DNA of 9,804 bases, from assembly GCA_023487865.1 (NCBI GenBank), contig JAMDBG010000022.1, positions 1-9,804 of the forward strand. Direction: 5' to 3'. The translations under genes were made by a program, and so were the position numbers. This DNA comes from Deltaproteobacteria bacterium (GTDB lineage: Bacteria > Desulfobacterota > Syntrophia > Syntrophales > UBA5619). The notes under the pieces were generated by a model. It made no database searches and was not told the DNA's origin. It saw only the letters and a list, made by a program, of their open reading frames with translations. Each line of letters opens with the position of its first letter. Positions within the stretch are counted from its first letter, which is position 1. Positions 1 through 7,164 of this stretch are shown here, piece after piece.

Positions 1-354
1 TGGCGGGGGCTGGCGGGGGTGGTCATCTTCGGGGCGGGCAGGGATGTCGCCGGGTGGCGGGAGGCGGGCATGCCGCTGTTCTGCACCGGTCTGGCCACAA
101 AGGACAAACCCGCAACCATGAGAATCACCGGCTCCCAGGTCCCCGTAGAGATCGGGGGAGCTCCGGTGAAACCGGAGGATATCATTGTCGCGGACGAGGA
201 CGGTGTGGTCGTCATCCCCCGCGAGAATCTGGATGCGGTCATTGAGAAGGTAAAGCTTGTTCTGGAGGTTGAAGCGGACATGCAGCGGGCAATCGGACGC
301 GGCGCCTCGGGAGAGGAGATTTCCAGGATCGTTGTAAGAAAAAAGCCCAAATAA
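1..354 (+). CDS. RraA / HMG aldolase-family protein, C-terminal part (5' end outside window)
   Basis: The frame is open from base 1, so the start lies upstream; a GTG at 19 is internal to the fold and not a credible start. What is visible is the C-terminal half of the RraA-like fold. The stretch LAGVVIFGAGRDVAGW corresponds to the family's GvVvdGavRD segment. R14 and D15 of the visible frame (bases 40-45) match the substrate-binding arginine and metal-binding aspartate of class II 4-hydroxy-4-methyl-2-oxoglutarate / 4-carboxy-4-hydroxy-2-oxoadipate aldolases. It is followed by GMPLFCTGL (usual G-P-V-F-A-G) and DIIVADEDGVVVIPRE, a hallmark of the family. Members cleave pyruvate or oxaloacetate-type products from tertiary hydroxy acids; others are the RNase E regulator RraA or of unknown activity. 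The setting, at the head of a hydroxyacid-catabolic gene set, favours an aldolase or decarboxylase over RNase control. Family assignment is good; the substrate is unknown. Stop TAA at 352-354. Confidence 0.85.
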   Translation, partial: WRGLAGVVIFGAGRDVAGWREAGMPLFCTGLATKDKPATMRITGSQVPVEIGGAPVKPEDIIVADEDGVVVIPRENLDAVIEKVKLVLEVEADMQRAIGRGASGEEISRIVVRKKPK

Positions 355-465
355 CGTGAAGCCCCCGGGCAATTGTATGGCGATTTCTCTTTTGGATTTC
401 CGGAGCAATCGGCAGCCGGGAGGCTATAAAAAGGTGTTGAACACAGATTGGAGGAGGATTTTTCC

Positions 466-1533
466 ATGGTCGAAGAAGCAGCGGCGAGTCCCAAGGTGAT
501 GGCAAGACATGATCAACTCGAGACCTTTTGCACCCGGGTTCTCCGGAAACTGGGTGTTCCCGACGACGAGGCCAAAATCACGGCCCAAACGCTGGTGACG
601 GCGAATCTGCGGGGCGTCGATACCCATGGTGTTCTTCGCCTGCCCCTCTATGCGGCCAGACTGAAGGGAGGTGCCATGTCGCCCTCCGTGAACCTGACGA
701 CGGAGAAGGAGACGATTGCCACCGCCCTTCTGGATGGGCACGACGGCATCGGCCAGGTGATCAGCTACCGGGCAATGGAGCTCGCCATCCGCAAAGCCAA
801 AGAGGCCGGGGTCTCCTATGTGGCCGTCCGTCGCAGCAACCATTTCGGCGCCGCCGCCTTCTACCCCATGATGGCCCTGGATCACGATATGATCGGCCTT
901 GCGTTCACCAACGCCTCTCCCCGTCTCGCCCCCACCGGCGGCGTCGAAAGGCTCTTCGGGAACAATCCCTGGTGTGTGGCGGTGCCTGCCGGAAAGCGGC
1001 CTCCGGTTGTGCTGGACATGGCCAACAGTGTGGTGGCGGCGGGAAAGATCCGGATCCTCCAAAAGGAGGGGAAACCGGTCCCCGAAGGGTGGGCGCTCAA
1101 TGAACACGGCGAGCCGACGACGGATCCGACGGCGGCCCTCAAGGGGATCCTGCTGGCCATCGGCGGTTACAAGGGGTACGGCATCACCCTGATGGTGGAC
1201 CTCCTGACCGGTGTGCTTACGGATTCCAATTACGGCCCGCGGGTCAAAGGGCTCGACCAGGACGTCGATCCGGCGGGGACCTCGCACAGCTTCATGGCAA
1301 TCGCCCTTTCCGCCTTCACCGATGCGGCGGCCTTCAAAGCCCGGATGGACACCTATATCGACGAGATCAAGTCCTCGAAGAAAGCCAGGGGAACGGAAGT
1401 GATCTATGTCCCCGGCGAGCCGGAATACATGCGGGTGCTGGAAAGGATGCAGAAGGGGATCCCGCTGCAGGCCAAAGTCGCTGCAGAGCTGATCGCCCTC
1501 GGGAAGGAACAGGGAATCCCGATCGATCTGTGA
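466..1533 (+). CDS. Ldh2-type malate/L-lactate (2-hydroxyacid) dehydrogenase, NAD(P)-dependent
   Basis: A 355-residue protein of usual family length. I chose ATG 466 because GGAGGAGG (450-457) sits 8 bases before it; the longer reading from TTG 448 starts upstream of that ribosome site. Family landmarks appear in order: ANLRGVDTHGVLR (47-59), SNHFG (124-128, catalytic histidine H126), TNASPRLAPTGG (148-159), GNNPWCVAVP (165-174), DMANSVVAAGKI (184-195), and GGYKGYGITLMVDLLTGVL (233-251). These define the Ldh2/MDH2 fold shared by YbiC/YiaK-like reductases, ureidoglycolate dehydrogenase and (S)-sulfolactate dehydrogenase ComC, which oxidise a 2-hydroxy acid to a 2-oxo acid in the cytoplasm. The exact substrate cannot be read. 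Its stop overlaps the next gene's first in-frame ATG (TGATG at 1531-1535), and a D-specific dehydrogenase lies further down the same set, so the pair could act on opposite stereoisomers (inference). Confidence 0.93.
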   Translation: MVEEAAASPKVMARHDQLETFCTRVLRKLGVPDDEAKITAQTLVTANLRGVDTHGVLRLPLYAARLKGGAMSPSVNLTTEKETIATALLDGHDGIGQVISYRAMELAIRKAKEAGVSYVAVRRSNHFGAAAFYPMMALDHDMIGLAFTNASPRLAPTGGVERLFGNNPWCVAVPAGKRPPVVLDMANSVVAAGKIRILQKEGKPVPEGWALNEHGEPTTDPTAALKGILLAIGGYKGYGITLMVDLLTGVLTDSNYGPRVKGLDQDVDPAGTSHSFMAIALSAFTDAAAFKARMDTYIDEIKSSKKARGTEVIYVPGEPEYMRVLERMQKGIPLQAKVAAELIALGKEQGIPIDL

Positions 1534-1553
1534 TGGAAAATGAGGCAAGCAAC

Positions 1554-2903
1554 ATGGATGGACGCACAGTACGCATCGGTTCCGGGGCGGGCACGTCGGA
1601 TGACCGGATGACGCCGGCCCTGGAGCTTGCGGAGCGAGGCGAAATAGACTATCTGGTATTCGAATGCCTGGCGGAACGCACCGTTGCCCGCGAGAATTTA
1701 GCCCGCAGCCGGGACCCGGGCAAGGGCTATTCGCCATCGTTGCATGAACGAATGCGCATGATGCTTCCCGTTTGCATCGAGAAGCGCATCCGCATCGTCA
1801 GCAATATGGGGGCCGCCAATCCGATCGGGGGCGCCCGTGCGGCGCGTCGGGAGGCCCGGGAATTGGGGCTGGGCGATATCCCGGTTGCGGTGGTCCTGGG
1901 CGACGACGTGTCGGCTCTTGTCCGCAGTCGCCCTGAACTCACCCTTCTGGAGAACGGGGAACCGCTGGAATCCCTCCTGCCGCGTCTCGTTTCGGCCAAC
2001 GCCTATCTTGGTGCGGATGTGATATGCGAGGCGCTGGCCACCGGCGCGCCGATTGTGCTGACCGGGCGTGTGGCGGATCCGTCGTTGTTCCTGGCTCCGA
2101 TGATGCATGAGTTCGGCTGGTCCTATGACGATTTGCCGAAGATCGCGCAGGGCACGGCGGCGGGGCACCTGCTGGAGTGTACCGCTTCCGTTTCCGGCGG
2201 CTGCTTCGGGTGGCCGGGGAAAAAGGATGTCCCCGACATGGCCCGCCTCGGTTATCCTTTCGCCGATGTCCGGTCCGACGGATCGATCAGCATCGGCAAG
2301 ACTCCCGATTCCGGCGGCCGCGTGGACGTCATGACCTGCACCGAGCAGCAGATCTACGAGATTCATGACCCGACGAACTACATCACCCCGGATTGCGTGC
2401 TCGACATCACCCGTATCCGGTTTACGCAGGAGGCACAGGACCGGGTGCGTGTGGAGGGAGCGATGGCAAGGCCCCGCACCGATATGTACAAGGTCACCGT
2501 CGGCTATACGGACGGCTATATAGGCGAGGGTGAAGTGTCCTACGGGGGGATCGACGCCGTGGCGCGCGCGAAATGGGCGGCCGATATCGTCAAGGAGCGG
2601 CTGCGCTTGCGGGGCTTTACCTATGAAGATTTCCGTGTGGATCTGATCGGCATTTCCAGCCTGCATGGCGACACGGGCGACCGTCCGGAGCCGTATGAGG
2701 TGCGACTGAGGATGGCCGGCCGCACCCCGGATCGCCGCGCCGCCCATGCGCTCGGATTTGAGGTGCGGGCGATGCATTTGAACGGCCCCGGGGGCGCGGG
2801 CGGCGCCTGCGAACCGCGCATCCGCGACGTCCTGGCCGTGAAGTCGCTGCTGCTTCCCAGGGAGCTTGTGAAACCCCAGGTGGTTGTGGAGGGATCGCTA
2901 TGA
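1554..2903 (+). CDS. AtuA-family protein (DUF1446, acyclic terpene utilisation type)
   Basis: A 449-residue protein from ATG 1554, which has GAGG at 1542-1545 and puts the conserved RTVRIGSGAG near the N terminus as in relatives. GTG 1530 and ATG 1533 (overlapping the preceding stop) are in-frame alternatives adding 7-8 residues. Conserved DUF1446 motifs are intact: RIGSGAGTSDDR (7-18), DYLVFECLAERT (32-43), SNMGAANP (83-90), SANAYLGADVI (147-157), TGRVADPSLFLAP (170-182), LLECTASVSGGCFGWPG (206-222), and EQQIYEIHDPTNYITPD (264-280). The namesake AtuA lies in the citronellol/geranyl-CoA pathway of Pseudomonas, but its reaction is not established. No geranyl-CoA carboxylase or other atu-like gene is visible here, so a role in acyclic terpene use is not implied. 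It lacks the C-terminal domain present in fused AtuA proteins; that domain is supplied by the next gene through an ATGA overlap. Family assignment is very secure, function is not. Confidence 0.93.
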   Translation: MDGRTVRIGSGAGTSDDRMTPALELAERGEIDYLVFECLAERTVARENLARSRDPGKGYSPSLHERMRMMLPVCIEKRIRIVSNMGAANPIGGARAARREARELGLGDIPVAVVLGDDVSALVRSRPELTLLENGEPLESLLPRLVSANAYLGADVICEALATGAPIVLTGRVADPSLFLAPMMHEFGWSYDDLPKIAQGTAAGHLLECTASVSGGCFGWPGKKDVPDMARLGYPFADVRSDGSISIGKTPDSGGRVDVMTCTEQQIYEIHDPTNYITPDCVLDITRIRFTQEAQDRVRVEGAMARPRTDMYKVTVGYTDGYIGEGEVSYGGIDAVARAKWAADIVKERLRLRGFTYEDFRVDLIGISSLHGDTGDRPEPYEVRLRMAGRTPDRRAAHALGFEVRAMHLNGPGGAGGACEPRIRDVLAVKSLLLPRELVKPQVVVEGSL

Positions 2904-3250
2904 GCCTGCGAGTCTATGACCTGGCCCACAGCCGTACCGGCGACAAGGGAAATACGTCGAACATCTCGGTTATCTGCTACCGTGAAGAGGACTGGGAGTT
3001 CCTGCAGCGGGAGCTGACGCCCGAACGCGTGATGGAAGCGTTCCGACATATCGCCCGCGGCCCGGTGCGGCGCTACGAGCTGCGGAATCTCAAGGCGTTC
3101 AACTTCGTCATCGAGAATGCCCTCGGCGGCGGTGTGACCGTCTCGCTTGCCCAGGATATCCACGGGAAGAGCCTGTGCAGCGTCATGCTGGGGATCGAGC
3201 TGCCCGATCGCGGGCGGACTGCGGCCCAAAAGAGTAAAAAGACAAAGTGA
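2900..3250 (+). CDS. AtuA C-terminal-domain-like protein (ferredoxin-fold AtuA partner)
   Basis: A 116-residue protein starting inside the stop of the AtuA gene (ATGA, 2900-2903), with GGAGGG at 2888-2893 as ribosome site. It matches the C-terminal domain of long AtuA proteins: DLAHSRTGDKGNTSNISV (7-24), RYELRNLKAFNFVIENALGG (58-77), and DIHGKSL (86-92). The last ~15 residues are a lysine-rich, probably disordered tail. No signal peptide or membrane segment is present. Given the overlap and the fused versions elsewhere, it very likely forms a complex with the preceding AtuA-family protein (inference from domain fusion). The biochemical role is unknown. Confidence 0.88.
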   Translation: MSLRVYDLAHSRTGDKGNTSNISVICYREEDWEFLQRELTPERVMEAFRHIARGPVRRYELRNLKAFNFVIENALGGGVTVSLAQDIHGKSLCSVMLGIELPDRGRTAAQKSKKTK

Positions 3251-3265
3251 TCACTGGAGGCAGAC

Positions 3266-3736
3266 ATGACGGATAGACCTTATATCACCTACCCGGCGCC
3301 GAGGGCATTCTCGATGACGCCGGCCGTTAAGAAGGAGTTGACCGGGACCCTTTTCGTCAATGAGCCGGGGCAGGTCAGTTTCGGCGCCAACGATTTTTCG
3401 CCCGGCCTGTTTCGTGCCCTCCACGGCCACCATACCTGGGAGCTCATCATCATTGACGGCAGCTCCGCAGGACCCGGTTACACTTATTTCGACGGTCGCT
3501 GGTGGCGGGTCGATCCCGGGGCTTCCGTCTTTGTCCCGAAGAAATGCCCTCACGCCTGGTCGTCCGGCAACACCCACGGTTTCAGGATGCTCTGGATCTA
3601 CGGCGGCTCCCGTGAAGAGTCCGGACGCATCTGGTATGTCAATCCCGAGGAGGCAAGGGGCATCTCTCCGGAGGAAGAGAAAGACGCCTTGGTCTGGACG
3701 CCGGAGGCGGCGGGGGCCGTTCCGGCAAAATCCTAA
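3266..3736 (+). CDS. Single-domain cupin protein
   Basis: A 156-residue protein with an intact cupin metal site. Motif 1 is HGHHTWELIIIDG (53-65): H53 and H55 with E59 as likely metal ligands. Motif 2 is PGASVFVPKKCPHAWSSGN (84-102), with H96 as the fourth ligand. An aromatic-rich turn (YTYFDGRWWRV, 72-82) lies between them. The start is supported by GGAGG at 3256-3260. There is no DNA-binding domain, so this is not an AraC-type regulator. Single-domain cupins in catabolic clusters are often isomerases, lyases, dioxygenases or decarboxylases acting on oxo acids or sugar acids; the sequence does not choose between them. It lies between the AtuA pair and the D-hydroxyacid dehydrogenase in a compact run, so a step in the same pathway is likely (inference). 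Confidence 0.83.
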   Translation: MTDRPYITYPAPRAFSMTPAVKKELTGTLFVNEPGQVSFGANDFSPGLFRALHGHHTWELIIIDGSSAGPGYTYFDGRWWRVDPGASVFVPKKCPHAWSSGNTHGFRMLWIYGGSREESGRIWYVNPEEARGISPEEEKDALVWTPEAAGAVPAKS

Positions 3737-3763
3737 TTCACCATAAAGGGAGACAGGAGCATC

Positions 3764-4696
3764 ATGAAAATCTATATCTTGGATCAATTCGTTTCGTCGG
3801 GCGTTGATTTTGCCGCCCAGCATGCAGAGGTCGTGCGATGGGACGATCCCCGCGCCAAAAACTGGCATGAAGACGCAGACGGGTTGCTGGTGCGCACCAC
3901 CCCGCTGACGGCGGAGGATTTTGCCAAGGCGAAGAAATTGAGAGTCGTCGCGAAGCAGGGGGTCGGCGTCAATCTCATCGACCTGGCTGCGGCCAAGGCG
4001 CACGGCGTCATCGTCTGCAACACGCCCGGCGTGAACAGCGAGGCGGTGGCCGAAATGGGCCTCGCCCTTGCCCTCGCGGTGACGAGGCGTGTGGCGGAAC
4101 TCGACCGCCGCATCCGCGCCGGAGAGACCGTCAAAAGGATCAATTTCCTGGGCATCGAGCTTTGGGAAAAGACCGTCGGCGTGATCGGGATGGGCAATAT
4201 CGGCACCCGGATCGCGCGCAAATATCACGGCGCCTTCAATATGAAAGTCCTGGCCTATGACCCGTATATATCGGACGGCCGTTGGTCGGACATCCCCCAT
4301 GAGCGCGTTTCGTCTTTGGATGAGCTCCTGCCGCGAGTCGATCTGTTGACCATCCACGTGCCTTTGACGGCGGAAACAAGGCATTTGATCGGACGGCGCG
4401 AACTTGCCCTGATGAAGGAGACCGCCGTCCTGGTGAACGTATCGCGCGGCGAGATCGTCGATGAGGAAGCGCTCTATGACGCGCTGAAGGCCGGCCGTCT
4501 TTTTGGGGCCGGTCTCGACGTATTCAAGAAGGAACCGCCAACGACGGACAATCCGCTGGTCGGTTTGCCGAACGTGGTAGCCACTCCGCATGCCGCGGGC
4601 GGAACCCGCGAGACGCAGGACAAGAGTTCGCTGGTGACCGCGCAGCAATTGATCCATGTTCTGGGCGGCGGCCAACCCATGAACCGCGTTGCATGA
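3764..4696 (+). CDS. D-isomer-specific 2-hydroxyacid dehydrogenase (NAD-dependent)
   Basis: A 310-residue protein of typical length for the D-2-hydroxyacid dehydrogenase superfamily (phosphoglycerate, glyoxylate/hydroxypyruvate and D-lactate dehydrogenases). The N-terminal catalytic half contains KQGVGVNLIDLAAAKAHGV (64-82). The Rossmann half has GVIGMGNIGTRIA (139-151) with acidic D166 at the end of the second strand (LAYDPY), favouring NAD over NADP. The catalytic set is complete: R228 in VLVNVSRGEIVDEEAL, E257 in GLDVFKKEPP, and H276 in ATPHAAGGTRET. It interconverts a 2-oxo acid and a D-2-hydroxy acid in the cytoplasm. There is no C-terminal ACT domain, so it is not a full-length SerA. 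AGGAG (3755-3759) precedes the ATG. The context, downstream of the cupin and upstream of an aldolase, suggests a catabolic role rather than serine synthesis. Confidence 0.93.
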   Translation: MKIYILDQFVSSGVDFAAQHAEVVRWDDPRAKNWHEDADGLLVRTTPLTAEDFAKAKKLRVVAKQGVGVNLIDLAAAKAHGVIVCNTPGVNSEAVAEMGLALALAVTRRVAELDRRIRAGETVKRINFLGIELWEKTVGVIGMGNIGTRIARKYHGAFNMKVLAYDPYISDGRWSDIPHERVSSLDELLPRVDLLTIHVPLTAETRHLIGRRELALMKETAVLVNVSRGEIVDEEALYDALKAGRLFGAGLDVFKKEPPTTDNPLVGLPNVVATPHAAGGTRETQDKSSLVTAQQLIHVLGGGQPMNRVA

Positions 4697-4769
4697 GGCA
4701 TGCATAAAAGGCCGGTGGAGCCATCGAAACCGTGCCGTGAATTTTTTAGGATCATAAGGAGTATTGACT

Positions 4770-5552
4770 ATGGAGCTGAAAAAGAATCCAGTAAAGCAGG
4801 CGCTCAGGGGCGGACAGACCGTGTTTGGAATATACATCGGCGTCCCTTCACCCGTGATGGTGGAGTTGGCCGGATATGCCGGGTTTGATTTTGTCCGCAT
4901 CGACGTCTGCCACTGCGCCGCTGATCTGCCGATCATCGCCGATATGATCAGGGCCGCAGAGGCGAGCGGCGTCACACCGATGATCAGGCTGGATTACGAT
5001 CCGTATCTGATCGCGAAAGTCCTGGAGGCGGGCGCGATGGGCCTCTTCATCCCTGACGTATCCACGCATGAAATGGCAAGATCCGTGGTTGACGCCGTCC
5101 ACTTCGCCCCCCTGGGGGACAGAGGCACATTCGCCGCTTCGAGGATCACCCGGTATGGGGCAATCGGCAGCGGGGAGTATGCAAAATGGTCGAACGAGGA
5201 GCTCCTGCTCGGCGTGCAAATCGAAAGCAAGGAAGCGGCCGATAATCTGGAAAAGACATTGGGGGTGGACGGGATCGATATGATCGGCAGCGGGAGAGGA
5301 GATCTGGCGAACGCCTTGGGTCTCACCGGGCAGAAGAATCACCCGTCGGTGCTCGCCCTGGAAGAAAAGATTTTTGATACCGCCAAAAAGCGGGGGAAAT
5401 ACGTATCGGTCAACCTCGATCCCACCGCCAGGGACTTTGCCGAAACCGTGGCTGCCTGGAAGAATAAGGCCCAAGTCATCACTTTGGGGCACGATCTCAC
5501 CCTTCTGAGAAAACACTTTGGGGATGCGATCGCCACGGCCCGCCGCAACTGA
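4770..5552 (+). CDS. HpcH/HpaI-family aldolase (citrate lyase beta-like TIM barrel)
   Basis: A 260-residue protein of normal family length. I chose ATG 4770 because TAAGGAG (4755-4761) lies 8 bases upstream; TTG 4764 is a less likely alternative. Landmarks are GIYIGVPSPVMVELAGYAGF (20-39), IDVCHCAAD (44-52), PMIRLDY (70-76), GAMGLFIPDVSTHEMARSVV (88-107), GVQIESKEA (148-156) and MIGSGRGDLANALG (171-184). By comparison with HpaI, H48 is the catalytic base, R73 binds the pyruvate carboxylate, and E152 and D178 hold the divalent metal. The family cleaves 2-oxo-4-hydroxy acids to pyruvate plus an aldehyde or semialdehyde (4-hydroxy-2-oxoheptanedioate, 2-dehydro-3-deoxyglucarate aldolases). The usual glutamate before the catalytic histidine (D-x-E-H) is cysteine here (D-V-C-H), so substrate or chemistry may differ. 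It is last in the catabolic run; the 73-bp gap before it holds no obvious hairpin. Confidence 0.9.
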   Translation: MELKKNPVKQALRGGQTVFGIYIGVPSPVMVELAGYAGFDFVRIDVCHCAADLPIIADMIRAAEASGVTPMIRLDYDPYLIAKVLEAGAMGLFIPDVSTHEMARSVVDAVHFAPLGDRGTFAASRITRYGAIGSGEYAKWSNEELLLGVQIESKEAADNLEKTLGVDGIDMIGSGRGDLANALGLTGQKNHPSVLALEEKIFDTAKKRGKYVSVNLDPTARDFAETVAAWKNKAQVITLGHDLTLLRKHFGDAIATARRN

Positions 5553-5637
5553 AGGCGAACGGATGTTCCATTTCCATATGGCGACGCCGGAGTGTCGCTG
5601 ATGCGAGGATGAGATCCGAATTCACCGGGGACATTGA

Positions 5638-7035
5638 ATGGACAAAGAAGCAACGCTGGAAATCATCAGAAAAGAAGTCGCCGGGGACGTAGAAAAGAAA
5701 GATCAATGGCAGGACGCCCCGATAGCCGTCATTCGGGGTTGCAACACCCAGAGTGCAAAAACTCTGCTCGACCAGGATTTGACGATTCGTTATTTCCCCT
5801 TTCATATCGGCAGGGGGGGCGATACAAAAACTTTTATGAGCGAACCGGATCTTTCCCTGGAAGAGCATCCCCCCTACCGGCTGTCCCGCCTTCATCTGGT
5901 TTTGGAACGGAGAGAGAGGGGGATTTTTCTGGTGGACCCGCTGAGCCGCTACGGATCGATTGTCAACAACAACCGCCTGGGAGAAAGAATCGGCGGCCCG
6001 AAGGAAATGCCCCTGGCCTCCGGAGAATATGAAGTCAGGCTGGGGGGCGCGACATCCCCTTTTGTTTATTCCATCGCAGTGAAGGCAGACGAGGAGGTGA
6101 ATGCCGTCCAGGAACAGGTGCGATACGGCGATCACACCGTACCCGTCTCCCTTTTGTATGGCAGGCTTTATCAACAGACGCAGCGGATCTTTGCCCGTTT
6201 TTTCAAGGATGGCCTCGACAGCCTGGGGATGGCCCGGGAAATGCTGCAGGCTATCCTGGCCAATCCGGATATCATCGAACCGCTGTATTATTTTTCTGCC
6301 ATCCCCGACACCGGCGACGACGTTATCGCAACCCATTCCCTTAATGTCGCTATTTACTCCATCCGGCTTGCCCGCCAGGTCCCCGTCGCCGGCAATGATC
6401 TGCTGACCTTTGCTTTGGCCGCTTTTTTTCATGACATCGGCTTGTACGATCTCCCGCCGGACATCATCAACAAGAAGGAAATGGTCACCGCCCAGGAGTA
6501 TGAACTCATCAAGACCCACTCCTTGTCGGGAAAAACCAAGCTGGAGGCGATCAGCGGAATGAATGCCCTGATCCCTGTTGTTGCCCTGGAACATCATGAA
6601 CGGGTGGACGGCTATGGGTACCCCAAAGGGAGCAAAGCCGTGTCGCAACAAGCGGAAATGATCGCCATGGTCGATTTTTTTGAGGCCCTGACCCATTACC
6701 GACCGCAGCGGGGACCCGTCACGCCGCATGAAGGCATCCGCACCCTCATTCAACAACAAAGGGGCATCTTCAGCCCCCCTATGGTCAAGCTTTTCATCCG
6801 GGGCTTTTCTCTGTTTCCCGTGTACAGCATCGTTCGCTTGAATACAGGCGAAACGGGGCAGGTCGTGGATACCAATCCCGACCGACCGCTGCGGCCGACC
6901 GTCCGCATATTTTTTGATCGCAACGGCAATATGCTGGATGAGGAGAGAAAGATCGACCTTGTCGATAATAATTGCATCTATATTTCCAAGGATATTTCCG
7001 ATAGGGTTTTTGTGGACCGTTACTTCAAGCTGTGA
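5638..7035 (+). CDS. FHA domain - HD-GYP domain protein (predicted c-di-GMP phosphodiesterase)
   Basis: A 465-residue cytoplasmic signalling protein with no membrane segment. An N-terminal FHA (phosphothreonine-binding) domain spans about 50-140: FHIGRG (55-60), YRLSRLHLVLE (80-90, with the S-R-x-H core), and LVDPLSRYGSIVNNNRLG (98-115). An HD-GYP domain spans about 225-385, with metal ligands in order: H233 (ATHSLNVA), H265-D266 (FFHDIG), H294 (IKTHSLSGK), H319-H320 and the complete HHExxDGxGYP signature (319-329), then D346 (MVDFFEALTHYRP). A C-terminal beta-rich extension (about 395-465) resembles that found after many HD-GYP domains. The catalytic set is complete, so an active phosphodiesterase is expected; its FHA domain should tie output to Ser/Thr phosphorylation. 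ATG 5638 is preceded by a modest GGGGA site. Gaps of 85 and 129 bp isolate it from both neighbours, and its poly-T/poly-A codons look somewhat AT-richer than theirs. Confidence 0.92.
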   Translation: MDKEATLEIIRKEVAGDVEKKDQWQDAPIAVIRGCNTQSAKTLLDQDLTIRYFPFHIGRGGDTKTFMSEPDLSLEEHPPYRLSRLHLVLERRERGIFLVDPLSRYGSIVNNNRLGERIGGPKEMPLASGEYEVRLGGATSPFVYSIAVKADEEVNAVQEQVRYGDHTVPVSLLYGRLYQQTQRIFARFFKDGLDSLGMAREMLQAILANPDIIEPLYYFSAIPDTGDDVIATHSLNVAIYSIRLARQVPVAGNDLLTFALAAFFHDIGLYDLPPDIINKKEMVTAQEYELIKTHSLSGKTKLEAISGMNALIPVVALEHHERVDGYGYPKGSKAVSQQAEMIAMVDFFEALTHYRPQRGPVTPHEGIRTLIQQQRGIFSPPMVKLFIRGFSLFPVYSIVRLNTGETGQVVDTNPDRPLRPTVRIFFDRNGNMLDEERKIDLVDNNCIYISKDISDRVFVDRYFKL

Positions 7036-7164
7036 ATAGTCTTTATGATGACGAAACAACGAAGAAATAACTTTGGATAGGGACGGATTGATCGACAGCT
7101 CGTAAAGTGTCTCGTATGTGACGGCGGATGGGCAAAATTCTGATGCAAAGAGAGGAATGTGATT

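Noticed and set aside
361..370. GCCCCCGGGC palindrome after the RraA-like gene as a terminator
   Set aside because: The stem is only four base pairs with a two-base loop and no T tract follows, so it would not terminate transcription.
424..1737. Long reverse-strand open frame (437 codons) opposite the Ldh2 gene
   Set aside because: It is the antisense shadow of a clear conserved gene in GC-rich DNA; the translation is rich in Arg, His, Gly and Pro with no recognisable domain.
3251..4975. Long reverse-strand open frame (574 codons) opposite the cupin and D-hydroxyacid dehydrogenase genes
   Set aside because: It overlaps two well-supported + strand genes and part of a third, with low-complexity, Arg/Asp/Gly-rich composition and no motifs.
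5574..5598. CCATATGG palindrome followed by a GCGAC/GTCGC hairpin before the FHA/HD-GYP gene
   Set aside because: Short stems, no T tract and no known operator match; not strong enough to list as a regulatory site.
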